From positions 4,101,501 to 4,165,500 of the forward strand of contig CP082962.1 in the NCBI GenBank assembly GCA_021730285.1: DNA of 64,000 nt, read 5' to 3'. The stretch comes from Desulfovibrio sp. JY. GTDB lineage: Bacteria > Desulfobacterota > Desulfovibrionia > Desulfovibrionales > Desulfovibrionaceae. The position numbers and the translations under genes are program-made. The notes below the pieces were generated by a model, which was given only the letters and a program-made list of their open reading frames with translations, searched no databases and was not told where the DNA came from. Shown here one piece after another: positions 30,133-40,049 of the stretch (positions within the stretch are counted from its first letter, which is position 1; the number at the start of each line of letters is the position of its first letter).

Positions 30133-30259
30133 CTAAGACCTCCAGGCGTTTGAGACGGCGTTCCAGCCGCTTCTGGGTGCCGGCCAGAAAGGCCACGTAG
30201 CAGCCGATGCCGACCCAGAAGATGATGTTGGCCGCGAAGAGATAGACTTCCTTTCCCAT
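30119..30259 (-). CDS. ccmD: Heme exporter protein CcmD
   Basis: 46 residues: MGKEVYLFAANIIFWVGIGC begins the single membrane helix, which is followed by the very basic stretch KRLERRLKRLE and an acidic GDDD end. This is the CcmD pattern: one helix, positive cytoplasmic tail, right after ccmC. CcmD holds the CcmABC-CcmE complex together for release of holo-CcmE. The gene is easy to miss because of its size. It follows ccmC directly (stop 30261-30263, start 30259) and overlaps the TPR gene. Confidence 0.9.
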   Translation of the reverse strand: MGKEVYLFAANIIFWVGIGCYVAFLAGTQKRLERRLKRLEVLGDDD

Positions 30260-30260
30260 A

Positions 30261-30929
30261 TCAGTTCCTTATCGCTCCGTGGCGCACCAAGGCGCTTATG
30301 GCCGCGCCGGAAGCCAGTTGCCTGGTCCGGGCCAGAAGCAGGGCCAACCACAAAAAGCCCATGGTCACGAGGTTGGCCACCATGGCCAGCCACATTTCCG
30401 GCTCCATGCCGCCGCCCTGCGGGCCGAAGACGGCCGGATGGATGCTGCGCCAGTAGCGGGCCGAAATGAACACCAGCGGCACATCGAGGAACGCCACGAT
30501 GCCGAGCACGGCCAGGACCGCGTCCCGGCGGCCGCCGCCGATGTCCGAGGCGCGAAGCAGCAGGTAGGCGGCGTAGACGAACCACATGACAAGCGTGGTG
30601 GTCAGCCGCGGGTCCCAGGTCCACCAGACGTTCCAGATGGGCCTGGCCCAGCACATGCCCGTGGCCAGGGCCAGGCCGGAAAAAAGGACGCCCATCTCGC
30701 AGGCCGCGCCGGCAAGGCGGGCATAGGCGGCCCGGCGTTTGACCAAATAGAGGATGGAGGCCACGAAGACCACGAAAAAGCTGACAAACGACCACCAGGC
30801 CATGGGCAGGTGGGTGTAGAAAATCTTTTGTACCACCCCCATGGTTCGCTCCACCGGGGCGAAATACCAGATGGCGTACTGGGCCGGGATGGACAGGACG
30901 GCGGCGACAAGGGCACAGATACGGATCAT
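30261..30929 (-). CDS. ccmC: Heme-handling protein CcmC
   Basis: 222 residues, six membrane helices. The tryptophan-rich heme-handling motif is present as GMCWARPIWNVWWTWDPRLT, with periplasmic His residues before and after (THLPMAWWSF and SARYWRSIHP). CcmC attaches heme to CcmE. The ATG at 30929 gives IRICALVAAVLS as the first helix; the in-frame start 72 bp upstream lies in ccmB and is rejected. Order ccmE-F-A-B-C-D on the minus strand. Confidence 0.95.
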   Translation of the reverse strand: MIRICALVAAVLSIPAQYAIWYFAPVERTMGVVQKIFYTHLPMAWWSFVSFFVVFVASILYLVKRRAAYARLAGAACEMGVLFSGLALATGMCWARPIWNVWWTWDPRLTTTLVMWFVYAAYLLLRASDIGGGRRDAVLAVLGIVAFLDVPLVFISARYWRSIHPAVFGPQGGGMEPEMWLAMVANLVTMGFLWLALLLARTRQLASGAAISALVRHGAIRN

Positions 30930-30936
30930 GGGCAGG

Positions 30937-31614
30937 TTATTCCTCGCCGGTATACAAAAACGGGAAAAGGACCAGGGCGGCGGCGGTAAAAACAGCGTCA
31001 AACGCGCCGACAGTCCCGGCCCAGGCGGAAACCGCCTCGAAGCCCCGGCCGGATATCACGGTTTCGAGCAACCGGATGCCGGCCAAAAGCACGGGCACCA
31101 GCAACGGAAACAAAATCACCGTCAGCAGTGATTCCCGGGCCGAACGGCCGACGGCAAGCGCGCCGAGAAGCGACCCCAGGGCACAAAGCCCCCAGTCCAC
31201 GGCAGCCACCACGACAAGTCCGGTCAAAAGCGACCCGACCACGTGCTGGCCCAGAAAGGCCACCGCTGCGGGGGCGAATACCATCTGACAGCAAAAAAGC
31301 AACACCCAGCCGGCAACCGCCTTGCCGAGCCACACGGCCTGGACCGGGCACGGGGCCAGAAGCAGGCCCAGTCGCGCGCCCTCGGCCTCTTCCAGGCCGT
31401 AGAGGAAATTGAAGATCAGCACCTGCCCGAAGGCCGTGGCCAGCCAGAAGACGGCGGCGGCGGCCAGGGGCGGCGACATCTCGCCCGGCTCGCGCGACAG
31501 GCTCATGATGAAAATGAGGAGCAGGCCCAACAGCACGGTCTGCACCAGTCCCTGGGCTCCGGAAAGCGACAGGGACAGGTCCTTTTTGGCGATGGCGACC
31601 GCGGCCTTCAGCAT
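30937..31614 (-). CDS. ccmB: Heme exporter permease CcmB
   Basis: 225 residues, six predicted helices. AIAKKDLSLSLSGAQGLVQT at the N-terminus and LLTVILFPLLVPVLLAGIRL near the C-terminus are CcmB features. With CcmA it forms the ABC unit that releases heme-loaded CcmE from CcmC. It starts at 31614 inside the ccmA stop region (7-bp overlap) and ends 7 bp before ccmC. Confidence 0.94.
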   Translation of the reverse strand: MLKAAVAIAKKDLSLSLSGAQGLVQTVLLGLLLIFIMSLSREPGEMSPPLAAAAVFWLATAFGQVLIFNFLYGLEEAEGARLGLLLAPCPVQAVWLGKAVAGWVLLFCCQMVFAPAAVAFLGQHVVGSLLTGLVVVAAVDWGLCALGSLLGALAVGRSARESLLTVILFPLLVPVLLAGIRLLETVISGRGFEAVSAWAGTVGAFDAVFTAAALVLFPFLYTGEE

Positions 31615-32279
31615 GCCGCCTCCCGGGCCAGCTCGGCCGGATCGAAGCCCTCGGCCGGGCCGTCGTAGGCGATGCGTTTTTTGCGCAGGCACACGACCCG
31701 GTCGCTTGCCGGCAGGTCGGCGGCCACGAAATGACTGACCCAGACCACGGCCGCGCCGGCGGCGGCGGACTCGCGGATGGCCCCGTGCAGCATGGCCGCC
31801 GAGGACGGATCGAGGCCCGAGGCCGGCTCGTCGAGAAGAAGCAGTCGGGGACTGGTGAGAAACACCCGGGCGAGGCTCAGGCGCTGGGACATGCCGCGCG
31901 AAAAAACACCGGCTTCCTCGTCGGCGAACCGGGAAAGCCCCACCCGCGCAAGGGCCGCGTCCACGGCGGTCGGATCCCGGGGAAGCCCGGAAAGCGACTG
32001 CCAGAAGGCCAGGTTGGCCCGGGCGGTCAGGTTGGGGTAACTGAGGGTCTTGTGGCCGACGTACCCGATCTCGCCGGGGGCCAGATCGGAAAGCGCCTCG
32101 CCCTCGCTTGGCGGCATGAGCCCGGCCACGATACGCAGGAGCGTGGATTTCCCCGCGCCGTTTGGCCCCACAAGGAGCGTGACGCCGCTTGGCGCGATAT
32201 CCAGGTCGATGGCCCTGAGCACCGGCCGTTCGCCGAAAAAACGGCTCACCCGGCGCAGACGCACCAACGGCGCGGCCAT
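31608..32279 (-). CDS. ccmA: Cytochrome c biogenesis ABC ATPase CcmA
   Basis: 223 residues. Walker A GPNGAGKST, signature FSRGMSQRLSLAR and Walker B LLLLDEPASGLDP are intact, with the switch His in VWVSHFVAADL. The Cys-free FSRGMSQR signature is the one usually seen in CcmA. It supplies ATP hydrolysis for holo-CcmE release. It begins 5 bp after the ccmF stop and overlaps ccmB, so ccmF-A-B are translationally close. Confidence 0.94.
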   Translation of the reverse strand: MAAPLVRLRRVSRFFGERPVLRAIDLDIAPSGVTLLVGPNGAGKSTLLRIVAGLMPPSEGEALSDLAPGEIGYVGHKTLSYPNLTARANLAFWQSLSGLPRDPTAVDAALARVGLSRFADEEAGVFSRGMSQRLSLARVFLTSPRLLLLDEPASGLDPSSAAMLHGAIRESAAAGAAVVWVSHFVAADLPASDRVVCLRKKRIAYDGPAEGFDPAELAREAAC

Positions 32280-32283
32280 GACC

Positions 32284-34185
<1,902 letters not shown>

Positions 34186-34294
34186 CAAGACTCCTTACGT
34201 AGGAACAAAAAACGCCGCCACCGGAGCACATCCAGCCCCCGGGGCGACCATTGCCATGCCGCCGCAAAATGACAGGCCGATCGGAAGCCGCCTG

Positions 34295-34708
34295 TCAGCC
34301 GCGATTTTCCTTCTGGTACTTCGACGGGCACTTGGTCATCAGCGTGTTGGCGGCGAAATCGCCCGAGGCCGGGTTGACCCCGCCCTCCACGATGACTTCC
34401 GCGCCGGGCTTGAACGTATCGGGCACGGCCCCTTTGAAATCCACCCGGATGGTCTTGGCGGCCTGATCCTTGTCCACCAGCGTGAAGGTCACGCCCATGG
34501 CGTCCTGGGGCCTTTGTATGCCGCTGGCGGCCACGGTGCCGAAAAGCCGGGCCTTGGTCAGGTCGGCCGGTTTCATGGCCAGCGCCTCGGAGACGTTGAG
34601 AAAATAGGACGTATTTTCTCCCAGGCCCGAGTACAGCAGATAGCCGAGGCCGCCCAGAAAAAGGACCAGGGCCACAAGGTAGACGGGGGCGTTGTTTTTT
34701 TTCGCCAT
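34295..34708 (-). CDS. ccmE: Heme chaperone CcmE, CxxxY variant
   Basis: 137 residues: N-terminal membrane anchor (VYLVALVLFLGGLGYLLYSG) and an OB-fold beta-barrel (FLNVSEALAMKPADLTKARL onward; VEGGVNP). In most bacteria heme is bound covalently by a His in an HxxxY motif; here the equivalent stretch is KCPSKY, with Cys127 and Tyr131. The Cys variant is known from Desulfovibrio and archaea and goes with loss of CcmH. First gene of ccmEFABCD. It starts 28 bp after the CBS-protein gene stop. Confidence 0.95.
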   Translation of the reverse strand: MAKKNNAPVYLVALVLFLGGLGYLLYSGLGENTSYFLNVSEALAMKPADLTKARLFGTVAASGIQRPQDAMGVTFTLVDKDQAAKTIRVDFKGAVPDTFKPGAEVIVEGGVNPASGDFAANTLMTKCPSKYQKENRG

Positions 34709-34735
34709 GGCAAATTCCGCGTTTGGCTGCGTGCG

Positions 34736-35800
34736 TTATGCGGCGGGCGTGTCCTTGGGGTCGCGCATGGTGCGCAGAAGCTCCTCACGCCTCGTGCGGG
34801 CCAGCTCCCGCATGTCCGCCACCTGATCGGTTTCGTCAACGATTTCCTTGCCGAGGATTTCCTCCAGCACATCCTCCAGGGTGACCACCCCGGATACCCC
34901 ACCGTATTCGTCTAGAACCACGAAGAGATGCATACGCGATTCCAGAAATTTTACCAGCACCCGGTCAAGGGGCATGGAATCCAGGACAAATCGCACCGGC
35001 TTCATGAGGTCGGACAGGCGCACGTCGTCCTGGTCGTTGGCCAGGGCCTCGAGGACCTCCCGGCGGTAGACGATGCCCACGATGTTTTCCGGGTCATCGG
35101 CGTCGAAAACCGGAATGCGGCTGTGGGGCCAGACCGCCCGGCGATCGCCCCGGGCCTCGGCCACGGTCATCTGGGCCGACAGGGAAAACACCACCGTACG
35201 CGGGGTCATGATGTCGCTGGCGGTTTTCCGGTCGAGGGACAGGATGTTTTTGATGGAGAGTTCCTCGAGGGGCTTGATGATGCCTTCCCGGCGGGTCAGG
35301 CTGACCACGGCCCGCAGGTCCTCTTCCGAGGACATGGGGTCCTTGCGCCGGTTCGCGACCAGCCCGGCGAGCAGCCCCCCGGCCCAGATGATGGGGAGCA
35401 AACCGAGGATCAGGTACTTAAGCGGCGCGGCAATGCCCGTCGCGACCGAACGGCTGTAGGCCACGCCCACGGTCTTGGGCAATATCTCGCCGAGGGTGAG
35501 GATGACCACGGTGAAAACGGCGGTGAAAAGCCACAGCTCATCCGGGCCGAAGACCGTCGACGCCGCCGCGCCGGCAACCGCCGCCCCGGCCGTATTGGCG
35601 ATGGTGTTGAGCGTCAGGATGGCCGTGATGGGCTTTTCCACATTGGAGCGCAGGGTGAAAAGCAGTTCTCCGGCCGGCCGGCCGTCCTTGCGCAACCGCT
35701 CGATCCAACTCCAGGGCACGGAATAGAGCGCGGCCTCGCTCATGGAGCAAAAGGCCGAGATGAGAACCGCCGCCGCCACGGCGACAACGAGGGTCAGCAT
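34736..35800 (-). CDS. CNNM/CorC-type membrane protein (DUF21 plus CBS pair)
   Basis: 354 residues. A DUF21 membrane domain (about 1-150: ISAFCSMSEAALYS, ILTLNTIANTAGAAVAGA, TLGEILPKTVGV) is followed by paired CBS domains (about 200-315: IMTPRTVVFSLSAQMTVAEA and LFVVLDEYGGVSGVVTLEDV). The C-terminal CorC_HlyC domain of longer relatives is missing; the protein ends soon after the second CBS. Such proteins are linked to magnesium/cobalt efflux or homeostasis, but the transport activity is not established here. It is directly upstream of ccmE with 28 bp between them. Confidence 0.85.
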   Translation of the reverse strand: MLTLVVAVAAAVLISAFCSMSEAALYSVPWSWIERLRKDGRPAGELLFTLRSNVEKPITAILTLNTIANTAGAAVAGAAASTVFGPDELWLFTAVFTVVILTLGEILPKTVGVAYSRSVATGIAAPLKYLILGLLPIIWAGGLLAGLVANRRKDPMSSEEDLRAVVSLTRREGIIKPLEELSIKNILSLDRKTASDIMTPRTVVFSLSAQMTVAEARGDRRAVWPHSRIPVFDADDPENIVGIVYRREVLEALANDQDDVRLSDLMKPVRFVLDSMPLDRVLVKFLESRMHLFVVLDEYGGVSGVVTLEDVLEEILGKEIVDETDQVADMRELARTRREELLRTMRDPKDTPAA

Positions 35801-35999
35801 AGGCCGCCCCCATTGCTCGGGACGGCGCGCGAAGACGGAGGTTGGGGGGGATCGAGGGTATCGGCGGCCTTGGCTTTCGGGGCGCGGTCGTGTTCCATGG
35901 AAGGGGTAAGGCTCCTCGCGGCACTGCGCGACATGACTTTGTTTCTTTTTCCCAATTACGGATTTCAGTCGATTTGTAAAGCGCCGACGGCCGCCAGCA

Positions 36000-37211
36000 T
36001 CAGGGGGCCTTGGCCACGGCGTCGGTTTTGATGCGGAAATGGCCGTTTATGGTCGGCAGGATATAGCGCTCGGTGTACTCGTCGATAACCAAGTTCGGCT
36101 TTTCCTTCTCGATAAGCGCCGTGTCGAAATAGCGAAAGGCCGTCTCGGTCTGGGGTTTGAGCCAGATGTAAAGCCCCTTGTCGAAGGACTCGGCCATAAA
36201 CGGCAACAGTTCCCACCAGAAGGAATCGTGGAACACGATGACGTTCGGCAGCTTGGGGTCGCCCGTATAGGAATACTGCGGCGTCTCGAAGTACGGCGCC
36301 GGCATCGGTCCGTCATAGGTCATGCCCCGGGCCTTGTACCAGTCCTTGTTGACGAACATGATGCGGTCTTCCTTGAGGTGGCCGCCAAGCCCCAGCATGT
36401 TGGCCAGGTCCCCGGGCAGCCAGTTGAAACGCTCGACGGAAAACCGGGACCGCGTCAGCGGCTTTATGGCCGGGAAATCCTTAACCAGATGGGGCACGAT
36501 CGCCTGGTAGGCCGCAAAGGCCCCGTTGGCGTTCCAGTGGCTGTCCGTGGAATAGAACACCTGTTCGTTCTTCTTCGCCTCCATGAGGGCCTGGGTCACG
36601 TTGACGATGTCGACCTTGGTATGCTCCTTGACGTAGGCGGAGAAGCGATCCAGGTGCGTGTCCTCGAAGACCGGACGCAAGGCGTCGGGCAACTTTTCGG
36701 GATAGACGGTATTTTTGTTGGGAGCCACGATGACCAGGTACTTGATGCCCCGGGCGGCCAGCCATTCCCGCCGGCGTTCCATCTCCTGGGCGATAAGGGC
36801 CACGGCATTCTTGGGCAGGCCGTAGGGGGAACGGGCGTCCTCCAGGATGTTGCGCGCCCCGTCCTGGGCCAGAAACAGCCAATGATCCTTGCCGACCACG
36901 ACCTGGGATGAGGACGAGGACGACGCCAGGATGAAGGTGTCGAGGTAGCTCTCCCAGGTGATGAGCAGGCCGCGCAGGCTGTAGTGGCGCTCCAGGTAGC
37001 CGTGGCGCACCGTGTTGAACCACGGCACCCAGGTGCCGGGGTCCAGCTTGAGCGTGGGCAGCTTCCTACCGCCGGCCTCGCCGATGATGGTCATGGGCGC
37101 GAATTTAAGGACCCTGTCGATCGAGGGAAGCGCGAGCAGGGCCACGAACAGGAGGCAGGAAAGGAAGGCCACGGTACGATGGGCGGAAGCGGAAGTCGTG
37201 GTGCTTTGCAA
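36000..37211 (-). CDS. AlgJ/AlgX-like SGNH acetyltransferase-type membrane protein
   Basis: About 403 residues: N-terminal anchor (TVAFLSCLLFVALLALPSI), then an SGNH-type catalytic domain with VGKDHWLFLAQDG, the DSHW motif in FYSTDSHWNANGAFAAYQ and the nucleophile motif in VIVFHDSFWW. These are the features of AlgJ/AlgX, which take part in O-acetylation of exopolysaccharides. No MBOAT partner is adjacent, so the polymer is unknown. The start is uncertain: TTG at 37211 (27 bp after nadD) or GTG at 37172; the longer open frame overlaps nadD and is rejected. Confidence 0.8.
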   Translation of the reverse strand: MQSTTTSASAHRTVAFLSCLLFVALLALPSIDRVLKFAPMTIIGEAGGRKLPTLKLDPGTWVPWFNTVRHGYLERHYSLRGLLITWESYLDTFILASSSSSSQVVVGKDHWLFLAQDGARNILEDARSPYGLPKNAVALIAQEMERRREWLAARGIKYLVIVAPNKNTVYPEKLPDALRPVFEDTHLDRFSAYVKEHTKVDIVNVTQALMEAKKNEQVFYSTDSHWNANGAFAAYQAIVPHLVKDFPAIKPLTRSRFSVERFNWLPGDLANMLGLGGHLKEDRIMFVNKDWYKARGMTYDGPMPAPYFETPQYSYTGDPKLPNVIVFHDSFWWELLPFMAESFDKGLYIWLKPQTETAFRYFDTALIEKEKPNLVIDEYTERYILPTINGHFRIKTDAVAKAP

Positions 37212-37237
37212 GGGAATGTTCCAGGGATGGCGCGGGA

Positions 37238-37909
37238 CTATCGGGCCCAGGCTGCTTCGAGGGCATCCTCGCGCTGTTTGAGTTCGCGCAGCACGGCCTC
37301 GCTGACCAGACCGTCGATGCGTTTTTTTTGCCGCCACCGCTCTCGTATATCCGAGGCGGACACGTCAAGTCTGGCCACGGGCACGAAACTGATGTGGCGG
37401 TCCTCGGGCAGGGCCCAGACCGCTGGATCGTCGGTGGGCTCGGCCCCCATGGCGGCGGCGTTACCTTTCAGAAAAACGGTGAAAACCTCAAGCCCCAACC
37501 CTTCCCGGGCATGCACGGCCAAGCTGGCCATGCGGCCGAGCCCCAAACCGTTTTTCCAGGTGGAAAGGCCGAGCAGATCGCCCATGCCGAGGATGAAGCA
37601 GAATTCCTCGCCCGGCCGGGCATCGCGCAGTTCTGCCAGGGTGTCGCAGGTGTAGGACGGCCCGGGCCGGTCGGCCTCCATGGCGTTGACGCGAAATCCG
37701 TCGACGGCCGCGACCGCCAGACGGCACAGCGTCAGGCGCAGCCCGAAATCGAGCATGGGCTCGCCGGACTTGTGCGGCGGTCTGGCGGCGGGCACGAATT
37801 CCACCCCGGCCAGGGACAGGGCTTCGGCCACCTCGATGGCGGCGCGCAGGTGGCCGATGTGCACGGGGTTGAACGTGCCGCCGAAAATGCCGATCACGGG
37901 TCGCGTCAT
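37238..37909 (-). CDS. nadD: Nicotinate-nucleotide adenylyltransferase
   Basis: 223 residues. It makes deamido-NAD from nicotinate mononucleotide and ATP. The nucleotidyltransferase motif GIFGGTFNPVHIGHL is at the N-terminus and the second motif VSASDIRERW (ISSTxIR equivalent) near residue 190. Further family blocks are PPHKSGEP and CFILGMGDLLGLSTWKN. It starts 33 bp after the proA stop. The proA-nadD pairing is common in bacteria. Confidence 0.95.
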   Translation of the reverse strand: MTRPVIGIFGGTFNPVHIGHLRAAIEVAEALSLAGVEFVPAARPPHKSGEPMLDFGLRLTLCRLAVAAVDGFRVNAMEADRPGPSYTCDTLAELRDARPGEEFCFILGMGDLLGLSTWKNGLGLGRMASLAVHAREGLGLEVFTVFLKGNAAAMGAEPTDDPAVWALPEDRHISFVPVARLDVSASDIRERWRQKKRIDGLVSEAVLRELKQREDALEAAWAR

Positions 37910-37941
37910 TGGGGTTGCACCAGGGGGCCCGCCGGGAAAAA

Positions 37942-39201
37942 TCAGCCCCGCACCTGGCCGTTGCCGAGCGTCACGAACTTGGCGCTGGTCAGCTCCACAA
38001 GGCCCATGGGGCCGTAGGCATGGAGCTTGGAGGTGGAGATGCCGATCTCGGCCCCAAGCCCCAACTCGCCGCCGTCGTTAAACCGCGTGGAACAGTTGAC
38101 CCCGACCATGGAGGCGTCGGCCCGGCGCAGAAACTCCATGGCCCGGCCATGGTGCTCGGTGACGATGACCTCGGTGTGGTTGGAGCCGTAGCGATGGATG
38201 TGGGCCAGCGCCTCGTCCATGGAATCCACCACCTTGACGGCCAGGATCAGGTCGTGAAACTCGTGGCCGAAATCCCCGGGCGCAGCCGGCGCGGCCCCCT
38301 CGCCAAGCAGCGGCAGGGCGCGCGGACAAGCCCGAAGCGCCACGCCGGCACGGCGCAGGGCCGCCCCTACCCGGGGCAGAAATTCCGGCGCGACGTCGGC
38401 GTTGACGAGCAGGCACTCCAGGGCGTTGCATACCCCGGGGCGCTGGGCCTTGGCGTTGACCACCACCTTTTCGGCCATGGCCAGATCGGCCCCGGCGTCG
38501 ACATAGGCGTGGCACACGCCCTTGAAATGCTTGAGCACCGGCATGGTGGCGGCGTCCACCACGGCCCGGATGAGCCCTTCCCCGCCGCGCGGGATGATGA
38601 CGTCGATAAACTGGTCGAGCTTGCACAGCGCGGCCACGGCGGCCCGGTCGCTCGTGGGCACGAGCTGGGCGGCGTCGGCGGGAAGGCCGGCGGCGGCCAG
38701 GGCCTCGCGCAGCAGTGCGGCCAGGGCCTTGTTGGACTCCAAGGCTTCGGAACCGCCTTTCAAAATCACGGCGTTGCCGGCCTTGAGGCAGAGGATGGCG
38801 GCGTCGATGGTGACGTTGGGCCGCGATTCGTAGATCATGCAGATAACGCCCAGCGGCACGCGCATACGCCCGACGAGCAGGCCGTTGGGGCGCGGCCGCA
38901 TGGCCTCGATGCCCCCCACCGGATCGGGCAGGGCGATGATCTCGCGGCAGGCCCCGGCCATGGCGTCCATGACGGCCGGAGTCAACGTCAGGCGATTTAA
39001 GCGCGGCGCGTCCATGCCGGCGGCCGTGGCCGCTGCCACGTCCCGGGCATTGGCGGCCATGACCTCCTCGCGGCGGGTGGCGAGCAGATCGGCCAGGGCG
39101 GCCAGAAAAGCATCCTTGGCCGCGCCGGAAGCCCCGGCCAGAAGCCGGGAGGCGTCCTTGGCCCGGACGGCCATCTGTTCCATGTCGGTTGCCACGCTCA
39201 T
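37942..39201 (-). CDS. proA: Glutamate-5-semialdehyde dehydrogenase (gamma-glutamyl phosphate reductase)
   Basis: 419 residues. It reduces gamma-glutamyl phosphate to the semialdehyde in proline synthesis. The catalytic Cys is in RPGVCNALECLLVN, the NADPH-binding fold in YESRPNVTIDAAILCLKAGN and NAVILKGGSEALESN, and the C-terminal block DASMVGVNCSTRFNDGGELG is invariant in ProA. The ATG at 39201 follows GGAGGT by 4 nt and is preferred over an in-frame codon at 39219. proB is not adjacent. Confidence 0.96.
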   Translation of the reverse strand: MSVATDMEQMAVRAKDASRLLAGASGAAKDAFLAALADLLATRREEVMAANARDVAAATAAGMDAPRLNRLTLTPAVMDAMAGACREIIALPDPVGGIEAMRPRPNGLLVGRMRVPLGVICMIYESRPNVTIDAAILCLKAGNAVILKGGSEALESNKALAALLREALAAAGLPADAAQLVPTSDRAAVAALCKLDQFIDVIIPRGGEGLIRAVVDAATMPVLKHFKGVCHAYVDAGADLAMAEKVVVNAKAQRPGVCNALECLLVNADVAPEFLPRVGAALRRAGVALRACPRALPLLGEGAAPAAPGDFGHEFHDLILAVKVVDSMDEALAHIHRYGSNHTEVIVTEHHGRAMEFLRRADASMVGVNCSTRFNDGGELGLGAEIGISTSKLHAYGPMGLVELTSAKFVTLGNGQVRG

Positions 39202-39219
39202 GGGACCTCCCCGTGTCAT

Positions 39220-39260
39220 GTGACGGCTGGCATCGCAAAAGGTTGCTTTTTAGCCGTCAC
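39220..39260. promoter_or_regulatory. Inverted repeat between the methyltransferase and proA
   Basis: GTGACGGCT (39220-39228) and AGCCGTCAC (39252-39260) are perfect 9-bp inverted arms; the loop contains a smaller GCAA/TTGC stem and a TTTTT run. It starts 12 bp past the methyltransferase stop and ends about 20 bp before proA's start. It may end the methyltransferase transcript or act on proA expression. Confidence 0.5.
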
Positions 39261-39272
39261 GGGGCGGTTCCG

Positions 39273-39899
39273 TCAATGACCGTCGGCAACGGCGGCCAGC
39301 ACCACGCCCGTGACGGTCTTGCCCGAGCGGGTGCGCACCTTGGGCGTATCGGCAAAGGCCACCCGGTAGCCGGCCGCCGCAAACAAGTCATGAAGCTCGT
39401 CCAGGGTGAAATGGTGGGCCGTATAAAGCACTTTGTTCCCGTCCCGGACGACAAAGCTGCCGGCCTCGCCCGTTTCGGGCAACCCGGCCTCGTAGCGGGC
39501 TGCGTAGTACGGCAAATCCCAGTTTTGCAGGAAATCGGCCACGCACAGCACCTTGCAGCCGACCCGGCGGGCCTCGGCCAGGACATCCAGACGGGTCTGC
39601 CGGGGATTGAGCGTGGTCAGCACGGCATGAATGATGCCGGCGTCGAAGGCGTCGTCGGCAAAGGGCAATGCGGCAAGCTCGGCCCGCGCCACGCGATAGC
39701 CCCGGTCCGCGGCCACGGCGAGACTCGGGAAATTGCGGTCCGCGCCCACGGCGAAGCGGCCGGTCCCGGCCATCTCCCCGAGCATCCGGCCCGCGCCGCA
39801 GCCCAGGTCCAGTACCCGGTCGTGGGGTTTCAGATAGGCCGCCACTCGCGGATCGAGGGTCAAACTTGAAGGAACGCTTGAGGTTTTATCCCAGTACAT
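39273..39899 (-). CDS. Class I SAM-dependent methyltransferase, substrate unknown
   Basis: 208 residues with a Rossmann-type methyltransferase core: motif I VLDLGCGAGRMLGEMAG, an acidic loop at VGADRNFPSLA, AELAALPFADDAFD as motif III/IV region and AGIIHAVLTTLNP. This is the Ubie/Methyltransf_11 pattern. The C-terminal part (FTLDELHDLFAAAGYRVAF) is typical for the family. No neighbour suggests a substrate. ATG at 39899 follows AGGAGGAGA closely. The upstream gap contains a module-B hairpin. Confidence 0.82.
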   Translation of the reverse strand: MYWDKTSSVPSSLTLDPRVAAYLKPHDRVLDLGCGAGRMLGEMAGTGRFAVGADRNFPSLAVAADRGYRVARAELAALPFADDAFDAGIIHAVLTTLNPRQTRLDVLAEARRVGCKVLCVADFLQNWDLPYYAARYEAGLPETGEAGSFVVRDGNKVLYTAHHFTLDELHDLFAAAGYRVAFADTPKVRTRSGKTVTGVVLAAVADGH

Positions 39900-39944
39900 C
39901 TTCTCCTCCTTTTCCGTATAAGCACTCGCCGCCCTGCCCCCTCA

Positions 39945-40008
39945 ACCCCTTTTGAAAGTTTTTGAAGGGGGTTCAGGGGGAAACTTCTTTCAAAAAGTTT
40001 CCCCCTGA
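39945..40008 (+). repeat. Intergenic hairpin module B copy
   Basis: A perfect 14-bp stem TCAGGGGGAAACTT/AAGTTTCCCCCTGA (39973-39986 and 39995-40008) preceded by a second stem AACCCCTT/AAGGGGGTT (39944-39973). It matches the AGTyTTTGGAAGGGGG...GGGGGGAAAC part of the copies at 8655 and 11035 and lacks module A. It lies in the 150-bp gap between the HAD gene's stop and the methyltransferase start. Confidence 0.75.
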
Positions 40009-40049
40009 CCGCCGGAGGCATTCATTCCCGCTCCACTCCTTCCCCGCGC

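Noticed and set aside
35794-35898. 34-codon open frame ending over the start of the CNNM/CorC-type gene
   Set aside because: No Shine-Dalgarno at a proper distance, Pro/Ala-rich low-complexity product, no similarity recognised; could be a leader peptide but support is too thin.
37212-37337. N-terminal extension of the AlgJ-like protein into nadD
   Set aside because: It would overlap the nadD 3' end by about 100 bp with no conserved sequence; the membrane anchor lies after 37211.
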